Shown here: piece after piece, positions 43,554 through 52,146 of the stretch
Position numbering within the stretch: the first letter of the stretch is position 1
Layout: each line of letters opens with the position of its first letter
Assembly (NCBI GenBank): GCA_910579515.1
Contig: CAJTUV010000003.1
Coordinates: 1-64,000 of the forward strand
Source of the DNA: an uncultured Hungatella sp.
GTDB lineage: Bacteria; Bacillota; Clostridia; Lachnospirales; Lachnospiraceae
Direction: 5' to 3'
Length of the DNA stretch: 64,000 nucleotides
Notes under the pieces: model-generated
What the model was told of the DNA's origin: nothing
Database searches by the model: none
Seen by the model: only the letters and a program-made list of their open reading frames with translations
Program-made: the position numbers and the translations under genes

Positions 43554-45917
43554 TTGAATACAAAACGGCCGCTGATGGATGCAGCAGGGGGATTTGTACT
43601 TGGAGAGGTATGTGCTTTGCTGCCCATGGAGTTTTGTGTGGGGATTCTGGCTCTTGTGGGAGCCAGAGTCTCATATCGGTGGAAAAAAAGAAGGGGCAGA
43701 AACCTGTTTTGGTGGATTCTGCCTCTTTTTGTTATTCTTGGAATGGGACGAATGGATAGGGATCAGGAACAAATTCGGATAAGTAAGGAGACATATGCTC
43801 AGGTGGAAGGAGAGCGGATTTGGGTGGAAGGACGAATTTGTGCCATAAAGGAAGGAGAGAGAAGTACTGTCCTGGAATTAGAGGAAGTGGTTTTTAAAAG
43901 CGACCAGGGAAAGAAGGAATACCCGCCTGTAGTGGTCTATGTAAAGAGTGGAGAAGGGGGAAATCAGGAACTTCGCATAGGCAGGCGCATAGGGGTATGG
44001 GGAGAATTGGAGAGGTTTTCGGCTTCTGGAAACCCGGGACAGTTTGACTATGAAAAGTATTATCATGCCCTTGGCATGGAAGGGCGCGTTTTCGGAGAGG
44101 AAATCCAGGTGATAGACTGGGGATTTTCACCTTATTTGGACGGAATTTATACCAGAAGACAGATTTGGAAAAAACGTTTGGAGACCTTGTGCGATCTGGA
44201 GGATCTTGGCGTATTTCAGGCTGTGGTGCTGGGGGAGAAAAGCGGACTTTCTGAAGAGATGCGAACGCTGTATCAAAGAAATGGGATTGCACATCTTTTG
44301 GCAGTCAGCGGCCTTCATATCTCTATGATTGGCTTAGGGTTTTATCATCTTTTGAGAAAATGGGGGATTGGTTTTGGCGTTTCTGGAGCGGCCTCTTTTG
44401 GGCTTACAGTCAGTTATGGAGTGTTGACAGGTGGATCTGCCAGCGTGGTTCGTGCAGTTGTGATGATTGGGTTTCAACTTGGAGCAGATCAAATGGGACG
44501 GACGTATGATTTGCTGTCCGCCATGGCAGGAGCGGCGCTGCTTTTGCTGTTTCAGTCTCCTTCGTTTTTGTTTCAGGCAGGGTTTCAGCTTTCTTTTGGA
44601 GCGGTTTTTGCTATCGGGGCTGTACTGCCTGAGCTCGTAAGGTGGTTGGAGGTTAAAAGGGGATGGGAGAAGAATCTTCTTGTCGCATTTGCGGTGCAGA
44701 TTGTGACGTTTCCTGTAATTGGATATCATTTTTTTGAATATCCGGTTTATGGCATGGCGCTAAATCTCTTGGTGATTCCGCTGATGGGGTATGTGGTGAC
44801 GTCAGGGCTTTTGGGGATTTTACTGGGGGGAATATGGCCATTTGGGGGAGAGATAGCCATAGGAACCGGGCATTTTATTTTGGTTTTATATCAGCGGCTT
44901 TGTCTTGGATTTGAGAAAATCCCGGGGGCGCTTTGGATTGTGGGGAGACCAAAGATTTGGCAGATTGGAATTTATGGGGGAATGTGGGGCGTATGTTTTA
45001 TGATGGCCACAAAAATGCAGGAGAGAAGGGGCGCGGTACAAAGATGGAAAAAAGCAGGTGTTCTTGCTCTCCTGATTGTGGCTGGAAGTTTGATTTTGAA
45101 ACCTTTACCACAGTCTGGGCTTTCTGCTGTGTTTCTGGATGTGGGGCAGGGAGACGGCATTTGTCTGAGGACAAGAGAAGCGACAGTTCTTGTGGACGGT
45201 GGAAGCAGCGATGAAAAGAAGCTGGGAGAGCAGATTTTGGAGCCTTTTTTGAAGAGTAAGGGAATTTCTAAAGTGGATTATGCCATAGTCAGTCATGGGG
45301 ATCAGGATCACATTTCAGGATTGACTGATCTTCTGGAACAAAACAGGGGAATCTATGTGGAGCATTTGGTGCTTCCTTGGCTGGGGCAGGGGGAAGACGG
45401 ATATGAGGATTTGGTGAAATTGGCAAAGGATTCTGGGACTGAGATTCATTGGATGAGGGCTGGCGACAGGATTTTGACAGGGAGGCTGGAGATTAGGTGC
45501 CTGTATGCGGGAAGAGAGGTATACAGACAGGACAGGAATGAGCACTCTTTGTTCCTGGAAGTTTCCTATGGAAATGTTGGGATTTTACTGACTGGGGATA
45601 TGAGCAAAGAGGGGGAGAGGGATTGGCTGGCTGATCTGGGGGAATTTGGAGTAGAAGAGAGAAGGGTGAGAATTTTGAAGGCGGCTCACCACGGATCGAA
45701 ACATTCCAGCACCAGGGAGTTTTTGCAGGCAGTAAGTCCCAATCTTGTTGTGATTTCTTGTGGAGAGAAAAACCGGTATGGGCATCCGAATGAGGAGATG
45801 TTGGGAAGGCTGGAAGAGGAGGGGATTGAGTATTTGGTGACTATGGAAGAAGGAGCGGTGATTATGGAGACAGATGGGGAGCGTGCGTGGAGGTATTGGG
45901 GGTATCGTGAGAAATAG
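43554..45917 (+). CDS. comEC: ComEC/Rec2 DNA-uptake channel protein
   Basis: 787 residues. An N-terminal span region and a DUF4131/OB-like part (VEGRICAIKEGERSTVLELEEV) are followed by the Competence domain (NGIAHLLAVSGLHISMIGLGFY..., SASVVRAVVMIGFQLGA). The C-terminal metallo-beta-lactamase-like domain (LSAVFLDVGQGDGICLRTRE, VSHGDQDHISGL, LLTGDMSKEGE, KAAHHGSKHSS) is complete. It should carry single-stranded DNA through the membrane. TTG 43554 is the proposed start; ATG 43575 is possible. Confidence 0.92.
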   Translation: MNTKRPLMDAAGGFVLGEVCALLPMEFCVGILALVGARVSYRWKKRRGRNLFWWILPLFVILGMGRMDRDQEQIRISKETYAQVEGERIWVEGRICAIKEGERSTVLELEEVVFKSDQGKKEYPPVVVYVKSGEGGNQELRIGRRIGVWGELERFSASGNPGQFDYEKYYHALGMEGRVFGEEIQVIDWGFSPYLDGIYTRRQIWKKRLETLCDLEDLGVFQAVVLGEKSGLSEEMRTLYQRNGIAHLLAVSGLHISMIGLGFYHLLRKWGIGFGVSGAASFGLTVSYGVLTGGSASVVRAVVMIGFQLGADQMGRTYDLLSAMAGAALLLLFQSPSFLFQAGFQLSFGAVFAIGAVLPELVRWLEVKRGWEKNLLVAFAVQIVTFPVIGYHFFEYPVYGMALNLLVIPLMGYVVTSGLLGILLGGIWPFGGEIAIGTGHFILVLYQRLCLGFEKIPGALWIVGRPKIWQIGIYGGMWGVCFMMATKMQERRGAVQRWKKAGVLALLIVAGSLILKPLPQSGLSAVFLDVGQGDGICLRTREATVLVDGGSSDEKKLGEQILEPFLKSKGISKVDYAIVSHGDQDHISGLTDLLEQNRGIYVEHLVLPWLGQGEDGYEDLVKLAKDSGTEIHWMRAGDRILTGRLEIRCLYAGREVYRQDRNEHSLFLEVSYGNVGILLTGDMSKEGERDWLADLGEFGVEERRVRILKAAHHGSKHSSTREFLQAVSPNLVVISCGEKNRYGHPNEEMLGRLEEEGIEYLVTMEEGAVIMETDGERAWRYWGYREK

Positions 45918-45933
45918 CGAAACAAATTTTCCA

Positions 45934-45962
45934 TTGCAACAGCCTATGGAATATGCTATAGT
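45934..45962 (+). promoter_or_regulatory. Promoter of holA
   Basis: TTGCAA (45934-45939), a 17-base spacer and TATAGT (45957-45962). Confidence 0.7.
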
Positions 45963-45997
45963 AAGCAACAACTATCCACATTTATGGAGGACAGCCC

Positions 45998-46972
45998 ATG
46001 AAAACATTAGCCCAAAACATAAAGACTAAAGAATTTAAATCCATATATCTTCTCTATGGAGAGGAGGCTTTTTTGAAAAAAAGCTACAAAAATCAGTTAA
46101 GACAGGCCATAGTGGGCGACGATACCATGAATTACCACTATTTTGAAGGAAAAGGGATTGATTTAAAGGAAATTATCAGTCTGGCGGACACTATGCCGTT
46201 TTTTGGAGAACAACGTTTGATTGTCATAGAGGACAGCGGCTTGTTTAAAAGCGGAGGCACGGAAAACCTGGTGGAGTATTTGCCCCAAATGCCAAAAACT
46301 ACCTGTATGGTGTTTGTGGAATCTGAGTTGGACAAAAGGAACCGGCTGTATAAAAAGGTAAAGGATTTGGGATATGCAGCGGAGATGACCAGACAGAATG
46401 GCAAACAGCTTGCGGCTTGGGCAGGGGGGATTCTGGCAAAGGAAGGAAAGAAAATCACTGCTCACACGATGGAGCTGTTTTTGAGTAAAACAGGTGATGA
46501 CATGGAGAATATCCGCATGGAGCTGGAAAAGCTGATCAGCTATACCTGGGGTCGAGACATCATCACAGAACAGGATGTGGAAGAGATTTGTACGGTTCGG
46601 GTAACAAACAAGATTTTTGACATGGTTTCTGCTATCGTCAGTTCCAGGACAAAAGAGGCTTTGGATTTGTATGAGGATCTTTTGACTTTAAAGGAACCGC
46701 CTATGAGGATTCTGTTTCTCATTGCCCGTCAGTTTAATCAGATTCTTCAGGTAAAGGAATTGATGGATCAGAAAACAGAAAAAGGCGTCATTGCTTCAAA
46801 GCTGAAACTGCAGCCCTTTGTGGTGGGAAAAATCATGCCCCAGGCTAAAAGTTTTACCCGGGAGCAGATTTTATCCTATGTGAACCTGTGTGTGGAGACA
46901 GAGGAGGCGGTTAAGACAGGGCGTCTGAATGAGCGGCTTGCGGTAGAGTTTTTGATTGTGAAACAGTATTGA
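45998..46972 (+). CDS. holA: DNA polymerase III delta subunit
   Basis: 324 residues. The N-terminal KEFKSIYLLYGEEAFLKKSYKNQL and MPFFGEQRLIVIEDSGLF, the middle AAWAGGILAKEGKKI and the C-terminal LIARQFNQILQVKELMDQK are typical of the clamp-loader delta subunit. It opens the sliding clamp within the replisome. The usual neighbour comEC precedes it; rpsT, often next to holA, lies 4.7 kb downstream beyond the inserted oxidoreductase operon. Its last 62 bases overlap the convergent molybdoenzyme gene. Confidence 0.94.
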   Translation: MKTLAQNIKTKEFKSIYLLYGEEAFLKKSYKNQLRQAIVGDDTMNYHYFEGKGIDLKEIISLADTMPFFGEQRLIVIEDSGLFKSGGTENLVEYLPQMPKTTCMVFVESELDKRNRLYKKVKDLGYAAEMTRQNGKQLAAWAGGILAKEGKKITAHTMELFLSKTGDDMENIRMELEKLISYTWGRDIITEQDVEEICTVRVTNKIFDMVSAIVSSRTKEALDLYEDLLTLKEPPMRILFLIARQFNQILQVKELMDQKTEKGVIASKLKLQPFVVGKIMPQAKSFTREQILSYVNLCVETEEAVKTGRLNERLAVEFLIVKQY

Positions 46973-49796
46973 TTCCTTTATTCACAGGACGGATTTCCAC
47001 CAGGTTGGTGTGCTGGGGATTTCCTTTGGCCAGTGGAGAGGGGTGACGGGTGGAGGTCAGCACATTGATGCAGCCCCGGGTGTCGGTTCCGTTTTCATCA
47101 GGAGTGAACCATCCGCCTTGAGCCATTGCCGCCACGCCTTGTCGAATCCGTTTTGTCACAATGGCGGGAACTCGGACCCGTCCTCTGTCGTTCCAGATTT
47201 CTACAAGCTGTCCGTCTGTGATTTGGCGCCTTTTGGCATCGTCTGGGTGAATCCATACCCCTTGAGGCTCTACTTCTCTCTGCCAGGGATTGTTGTCATG
47301 GATGGAATGACAGCGGGTTTTAGTGTGCCATCCGATAAGCTGTAAGGGATAGCGCGTCCGCAAAGGGTCCCTTGGCCCTTCAGGACAGGGAACATACTTG
47401 GGAATGGCAGGAATCTCTTCTGGGTTGTGGAAGTCATACAGACGCTTGGAGAAAATCTCAATCTTCCCTGACGGAGTGGGGAACGGATGGTTTCCTGGAT
47501 CGGCAATCTGTTTTTCAAAGGCAATGGAGTGGACCGGATTTTTGTACTGCCATCCTCCAAGGCGGCTGAAGACGTCATAGTCTGGCAATTCTGGTTCTGC
47601 TTTTTGCAGTAACTCATAACTTTCCCTCAGCCATTGGCTGGTCTCTGGTTTTTTGTTGACAAATCTTTCGTAAAGTCCCAAGTTTTCTGCGGCCATTTTC
47701 AGCCATTCCCATTCAAACCGACAATCAAAGAGCGGGCGGATAACCGGATTATTCTTTAAGAGATAGTTTCCGCCTGCCCAGGGCATGACAATGTTCTCGC
47801 TCTCAAACACGGAAGCAGCAGGCAACAGTAAATCTGCGTATCGGGCGCTGGGAGTCATGAAAATATCACTGCACACAATAAATTCGCATTTTGTTTCGTC
47901 TTTTAGGAGGCGGATGGTATCGTGAATCTGGGAGTGCTGGTTAATCAGGGTGTTGCTGGCCAGGGAAAAGAGCATTTTAATGTTGCTGTCTAATTTAGCG
48001 ACTCCTTTCAGACGATCCTGCTCTGGAGTCATCTCTATGCCGTGTTCCAGGGCTCTGGTCCATAAAAAGACTGGAATTTTTCCTGGATATGGGTTTTTTA
48101 TCGGATCAGGAAGGCGAATGTGCATGTGCTCTGTGATGCCGGCCATGCTTCCCCCTGTTCCGCCCCCTGGTATGCCCACGTTTCCGGTGAGGCAGGAAAG
48201 CATACAGATTCCTTTGGCAGACTGTTCTCCATTTCCATGGCGCTGGGCTCCCAGTCCTGTGAGAATACAGGTTGGTTTTGCAGCGGCATAACGTCTGGCC
48301 AGGCGACGGATGCGTTCTGCCTCGATTCCTGTAATGGCTTCTGCCCATTCTGGCGTTTTGGGAATCCCGTCTGTAAGACCGAAGAGATAGGTGTGATAGG
48401 ACAGCCCTTTGGGGCTTTCTTCTGGCATATGGTCCTCGTCAAAACCGATACAGTATTTGTCCATAAAGCGCTGGTCCTGTAATCCCTCAGACCAGATCGT
48501 GTAGGCCATAGCATCTGCCAAGGCTGCATCGGTGGAGGGCAGGGGAGCATACCATTCGTCTCCATAGGCTACGCCGGTCTGGCTTAGGCGGGGGTCTATG
48601 ACAATCACAGGGATATTCTGTTCCTTGACTTTGGCCAAATAGTAGTTTCTTTCTGTACCGAAAATGGACTCTGCGGTGTTGTCTGCCCACAGAATGAGAA
48701 GCTTGGTGTTTAAAAGGTCTGCCGGGCTGTTTCCGCACTGAGAAGAGCCGAACACATACTTCATCATGTAATTTACGCAGGCGGAGCTGTAGGAATTAAA
48801 ATAGTCTAAGTATCCGCCGTCTAAGGAAAGAAGGCGTCTGAGAAGATTGCCTGGATGGAAAACGCCGGTGACTCCGGTTCCATATAGGAGAAAGCGGGAA
48901 CAGGGGCCGTAGGCGTCTCTGATTCTGCTCCAGTTGTCTGTCAAAAGCTCAACGGCTTCTTCCCAGGAGATCCGTTCAAATTTTCCTTCTCCCCTTGTTC
49001 CGATTCGCTTCATAGGGTAGCGGAGACGGCCTGGATGGAGAAAGGTTTTCCGATAGCCTCGTCCCCTGGCGCAGGCCCGAAGCTTAAGGGAATTTTGGCT
49101 GTTGTCTGTATCAATATTCAGAATACAGTTTTCCTGAACAGTCGGACGAATAACGCAGATTCCTCCACAGTTGTTGATTCCACCAGTATTGATGACAACT
49201 GGTTTCTGGTCTGGGATGGGTGGATTCAGGCTGGGAGCGCAGTCTGTTCGTTCCATCTGTGATTTGGTCTGTATGGACTGTGCAGCCAGGATTTCAGAAA
49301 GATTTTGGTCTGACAAAAGCAGGACCAGGTGATGTAAATAGGTTTCGTAACCCTTATAGATGCCAGGATAACTGCGAATGCTGGTCCAGACCATCTGGGC
49401 TGTGGTCAGGGTATAGGATTGTATAAAATCCTCTATAGGTTTTAAAAGCGCGGCCTGTGCCAGATAGGAGAGAAATGCAAGCTGTTCTCCCAGATAATCC
49501 GGCGGATTGCCTTCCATCCAGACAGGCTCATAGCCGAAGCGGTGATAGTATTGAATCACAGTTAAGGTAGTTTCATTTAAAAGAACCTGGTCTCCCAGGC
49601 TGACAGAAGACCAGAGGGGCGGCAAAAAGTCAGGGTCTGTGCCCCGAAACAGAAAGTCATACATGAGGGACCATTCTCGGTTGGTGTGCTGATTCCAGTC
49701 GTCAAAGAACTTTGCGATGGAGAGGGCCTGGGACTTGCTGGCAAAAAAGCTGGCATACTCTTTAAAAAGTTCTGTTATGGTTTTCTTTGTGGTCAT
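46911..49796 (-). CDS. DmsA-like molybdoenzyme with fused TorD-like chaperone domain
   Basis: 961 residues from ATG 49796 (MTTKKTITELFKEYASFF), after AAAAGGAGGACAACC. Residues about 5-185 look like a TorD/DmsD/NarJ maturation chaperone (YDFLFRG, RFGYEPVWMEGNPPDYLGEQLAFLSYLAQ, PIEDFIQSYTL). The catalytic chain starts near 200 and follows E. coli DmsA: Cys210, Cys214 and Cys242 (ACARGRG) of the FeS site, but position 206 is Gly where DmsA-type enzymes have the first Cys. YPMKRIGTRGEGKFERISWEEA and YSSACVNYMM (a likely Mo-binding Ser) follow. The cofactor-binding end reads GCINVLTSTRHPSPLAKGNPQHTNLVEI. No Tat signal is present, so it is cytoplasmic. Substrate unknown; S- or N-oxide reductase is the family expectation. 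Confidence 0.85.
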   Translation of the reverse strand: MTTKKTITELFKEYASFFASKSQALSIAKFFDDWNQHTNREWSLMYDFLFRGTDPDFLPPLWSSVSLGDQVLLNETTLTVIQYYHRFGYEPVWMEGNPPDYLGEQLAFLSYLAQAALLKPIEDFIQSYTLTTAQMVWTSIRSYPGIYKGYETYLHHLVLLLSDQNLSEILAAQSIQTKSQMERTDCAPSLNPPIPDQKPVVINTGGINNCGGICVIRPTVQENCILNIDTDNSQNSLKLRACARGRGYRKTFLHPGRLRYPMKRIGTRGEGKFERISWEEAVELLTDNWSRIRDAYGPCSRFLLYGTGVTGVFHPGNLLRRLLSLDGGYLDYFNSYSSACVNYMMKYVFGSSQCGNSPADLLNTKLLILWADNTAESIFGTERNYYLAKVKEQNIPVIVIDPRLSQTGVAYGDEWYAPLPSTDAALADAMAYTIWSEGLQDQRFMDKYCIGFDEDHMPEESPKGLSYHTYLFGLTDGIPKTPEWAEAITGIEAERIRRLARRYAAAKPTCILTGLGAQRHGNGEQSAKGICMLSCLTGNVGIPGGGTGGSMAGITEHMHIRLPDPIKNPYPGKIPVFLWTRALEHGIEMTPEQDRLKGVAKLDSNIKMLFSLASNTLINQHSQIHDTIRLLKDETKCEFIVCSDIFMTPSARYADLLLPAASVFESENIVMPWAGGNYLLKNNPVIRPLFDCRFEWEWLKMAAENLGLYERFVNKKPETSQWLRESYELLQKAEPELPDYDVFSRLGGWQYKNPVHSIAFEKQIADPGNHPFPTPSGKIEIFSKRLYDFHNPEEIPAIPKYVPCPEGPRDPLRTRYPLQLIGWHTKTRCHSIHDNNPWQREVEPQGVWIHPDDAKRRQITDGQLVEIWNDRGRVRVPAIVTKRIRQGVAAMAQGGWFTPDENGTDTRGCINVLTSTRHPSPLAKGNPQHTNLVEIRPVNKGINTVSQSKTLPQAAHSDALS

Positions 49797-51010
49797 GGTT
49801 GTCCTCCTTTTCTGATTTCCTGTTTGATGGCGTTCATCTGGGACAGATCGCCCAGGAGCACGGCTCCGCACAGGCGGTTATTCCGATAAAATTTTTTGGA
49901 GTAGGAAAAGTCTTCTCCATCATGGCGGTTAACAAGAAAGAGTCCATTTAGGGCGGAGACTTTTTCTTGCCGAACAACGGATACCTTAGAACCGTCTTCG
50001 GAGACGTCGCCTATGGAGCACAGGCTCGTCCCCATAGCGTTTAAGATCGCCGGCTCACAAATGGGGGAGAATATTTGGGGTTTTTGGGGAAAAAGGGCGT
50101 TAAAACCTGCAGCTTGTCCAGAAATTTTTGCATGGTTCCAGCTTTTGGGATTTGGCTGTCGCCCCTGGATACAATCGCCGGCTGCATAGATTCCCGCCAT
50201 GTTTGTCTCCAGAAATTCATTTACCAGTACCCCTTGCCTGCAGGCAATGCCAGAGTCAAGAGCCAGTTTGAGATTGGGCAAAAGGCCGCAGGAGACGACT
50301 GCAAGGTCTGCAGGAAATTGGCGGTTGTCGGAGAGTCGGATACCGCCTAAGAGCTCTTTGTTTTCTTCTTGTCCATAAAATTCTTTGACTGAGACGTCTG
50401 TATAGACTGATACGCCCTTTTTCTGAATCAGCTCTGTAAAAACCTGGGAAGACTGTCGGTCCAAAACAGATTCCATCAGTCTTGGGCCCGCCTCAAAAAT
50501 TCTGGTCTCGCAGCCAGACTGGGAAAGCTCCCAGGCAATCTCAAGACCGGTCAGGCCGCCGCCAATCACGACAGCGCGCCGGGCAGAGGCGGCATAATTT
50601 CGAAGTTGGATGAAATCTGTTAGAGAATGCAATGTGACAACCCCTTTTTTGTCTGCGCCGATAATTGGAGGGAGGATAGGGGAAGCGCCTAAAGCGTAGA
50701 TGCAGGCATCATAGTCCAGCGTTTCTCCGTTTTCTAAAAGCAGTCTTTTTTCATCTGCCAATATTCGGACGGCTCTTTTTCCCAAAAGCAATTTAATCCG
50801 CTGATTCTGATACCAGGACTCTGGGACTATGGCAAGGCGGTTTTTGGGGAAGGAGCAAAAACAGGTTTTGCTGAGACGGGGGCGAAGATAGGGAAGTTCC
50901 TGCTCACGGGAAACCATGGTGATTCGGACGTTTGGATCCTGACTGCGGATTTGCGAGGCTGCAGAAAATCCGGCCATTCCGCTTCCTAATATGACAATTC
51001 GTTTTTCCAT
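49793..51010 (-). CDS. FAD-dependent NAD(P)H oxidoreductase (NirB/rubredoxin-reductase type)
   Basis: 405 residues with two Rossmann motifs: FAD-binding VILGSGMAGFSAASQI and NAD-binding VVIGGGLTGLEIAWELSQSG. IYAAGDCIQG is the second FAD contact. ELPYLRPRLSKT is typical of the nitrite/ferredoxin reductase group. It overlaps the molybdoenzyme start by four bases and follows the ferredoxin gene by 28 bp. It occupies the place where DmsC would be, so it probably moves electrons between NAD(P)H and the DmsB-like subunit. Confidence 0.9.
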   Translation of the reverse strand: MEKRIVILGSGMAGFSAASQIRSQDPNVRITMVSREQELPYLRPRLSKTCFCSFPKNRLAIVPESWYQNQRIKLLLGKRAVRILADEKRLLLENGETLDYDACIYALGASPILPPIIGADKKGVVTLHSLTDFIQLRNYAASARRAVVIGGGLTGLEIAWELSQSGCETRIFEAGPRLMESVLDRQSSQVFTELIQKKGVSVYTDVSVKEFYGQEENKELLGGIRLSDNRQFPADLAVVSCGLLPNLKLALDSGIACRQGVLVNEFLETNMAGIYAAGDCIQGRQPNPKSWNHAKISGQAAGFNALFPQKPQIFSPICEPAILNAMGTSLCSIGDVSEDGSKVSVVRQEKVSALNGLFLVNRHDGEDFSYSKKFYRNNRLCGAVLLGDLSQMNAIKQEIRKGGQP

Positions 51011-51038
51011 GTTTTTCTTGTTCCTTACTTGTTTGTGA

Positions 51039-51587
51039 TTACAACGCTCTATTTTTTCGAATTAACAGAGAGGGACAGGTGAGGGAGGAATCGGGAAGAA
51101 CTTCTAAATCACATTCCCATCCTTCCTTTTGTGCCTCTGTCAGTTCTTCTAAATCCCGAAAATCGAGACAATGAGTCAGACATGCCTCAACACAGGCAGG
51201 TTTCAGGCCCTGGCTTCGTCTGTCTGCACAGGAATCGCATTTCATGGCGATCCCTAATTTGCGGCTTAGTTTGGGAGCATGATATGGACACGACCAGGTA
51301 CAGATACCACAGCCGATGCAGGTATGGGGATTGTGACCTACGGTTCCGTCTTCCATATAGTGCATGGAGTTCGTAGGACACGATTTGACGCAGGCTGCTT
51401 CCTTACAGTGGTTGCAGGAACCGGAATAGTGCATCCATACGGGCCGCCCCTGTTTTACGTATTCTAGGGTGTCTGTCCGGCGGAAGAATATTCCGGGCTC
51501 TAAATTGTTTTTATCTTTGCAGGCGATTTGGCAGGTACTGCAGCCAATACATTTTGTCTGGTCATAAAGAAAACCAAGTCGGGCCAT
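51039..51587 (-). CDS. DmsB-like four-cluster ferredoxin subunit
   Basis: 182 residues. Four cysteine groups for [4Fe-4S] clusters are visible: CIGCSTCQIAC, CNHCKEAACVKSCP, CIGCGICTWSCP and CDSCADRRSQGLKPACVEAC, as in DmsB/NrfC electron-transfer subunits. ATG 51587 follows AAAGGAAAAGC. First gene of the operon; it starts just beyond the rpsT terminator, so its promoter must lie within about 100 bp or it uses rpsT read-through. No membrane span. Confidence 0.92.
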   Translation of the reverse strand: MARLGFLYDQTKCIGCSTCQIACKDKNNLEPGIFFRRTDTLEYVKQGRPVWMHYSGSCNHCKEAACVKSCPTNSMHYMEDGTVGHNPHTCIGCGICTWSCPYHAPKLSRKLGIAMKCDSCADRRSQGLKPACVEACLTHCLDFRDLEELTEAQKEGWECDLEVLPDSSLTCPSLLIRKNRAL

Positions 51588-51607
51588 TGCTTTTCCTTTC
51601 TTTCTAT

Positions 51608-51650
51608 GTAAAAAGACCTCAGAACCGTCACACCTACAATTCTGGGGTCT
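51608..51650 (-). terminator. Terminator of rpsT
   Basis: On the minus strand AAGACCCCAGAA pairs with TTCTGAGGTCTT (one G-U pair), followed by TTTTAC. Confidence 0.75.
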
Positions 51651-51691
51651 TGCTTTATTTGGGATCTATGAGTCAATAATAATGAAACGAT

Positions 51692-51955
51692 TTAAGCCAT
51701 GGAGCTGACAGCTTTGCTGATACGTGATACCTTGCGGGATGCATTGTTCTTGTGGTATACGCCTTTGGAAGCAGCTTTTTCAATCTCAGAGATTGCGTTT
51801 ACTAAATTTGCCTGTGCAGCAGCCTTGTCACCGGCAGAAATAGAAGCCTCAACCTTTTTAATAGAAGTTTTTACTTTGGATCTGATTGCCTTATTGCGGG
51901 CAGCTCTGGTTTCATTAACTAAAATTCTTTTTTTAGCAGATTTAATGTTAGCCAA
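51692..51955 (-). CDS. rpsT: Ribosomal protein S20
   Basis: 87 residues. The conserved start ANIKSAKKRILVNETRAARNKAIRSKVKTSIKK is preceded in frame by a TTG, with GGAGGTG seven bases upstream, so TTG 51955 is the start. The frame continues upstream to an ATG, which is too far from the ribosome site. S20 binds 16S rRNA in the small subunit. A weak TTG start is known for rpsT in other bacteria, where it limits synthesis. Confidence 0.95.
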   Translation of the reverse strand: MANIKSAKKRILVNETRAARNKAIRSKVKTSIKKVEASISAGDKAAAQANLVNAISEIEKAASKGVYHKNNASRKVSRISKAVSSMA

Positions 51956-52048
51956 TCTGGGCACCTCCGATAAATTAATATATGATTTGTATTTTCTGGT
52001 TTGCATCAAAACCTGGACACGGACAGTTTAATGTAAACATTCTCAATT

Positions 52049-52077
52049 ATTTTATCCAATAAGGAGGGGAATGTCAA
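52049..52077 (-). promoter_or_regulatory. Promoter of rpsT
   Basis: On the minus strand TTGACA (52072-52077), a 17-base spacer and TAAAAT (52049-52054), leaving a leader of roughly 85 bases before the TTG start. Confidence 0.8.
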
Positions 52078-52146
52078 TACATAATTTCTTGGATTTTGTA
52101 AAAACTGGTAACAATAAAATATAGACGGTATCAGGAGGAATTTTGG

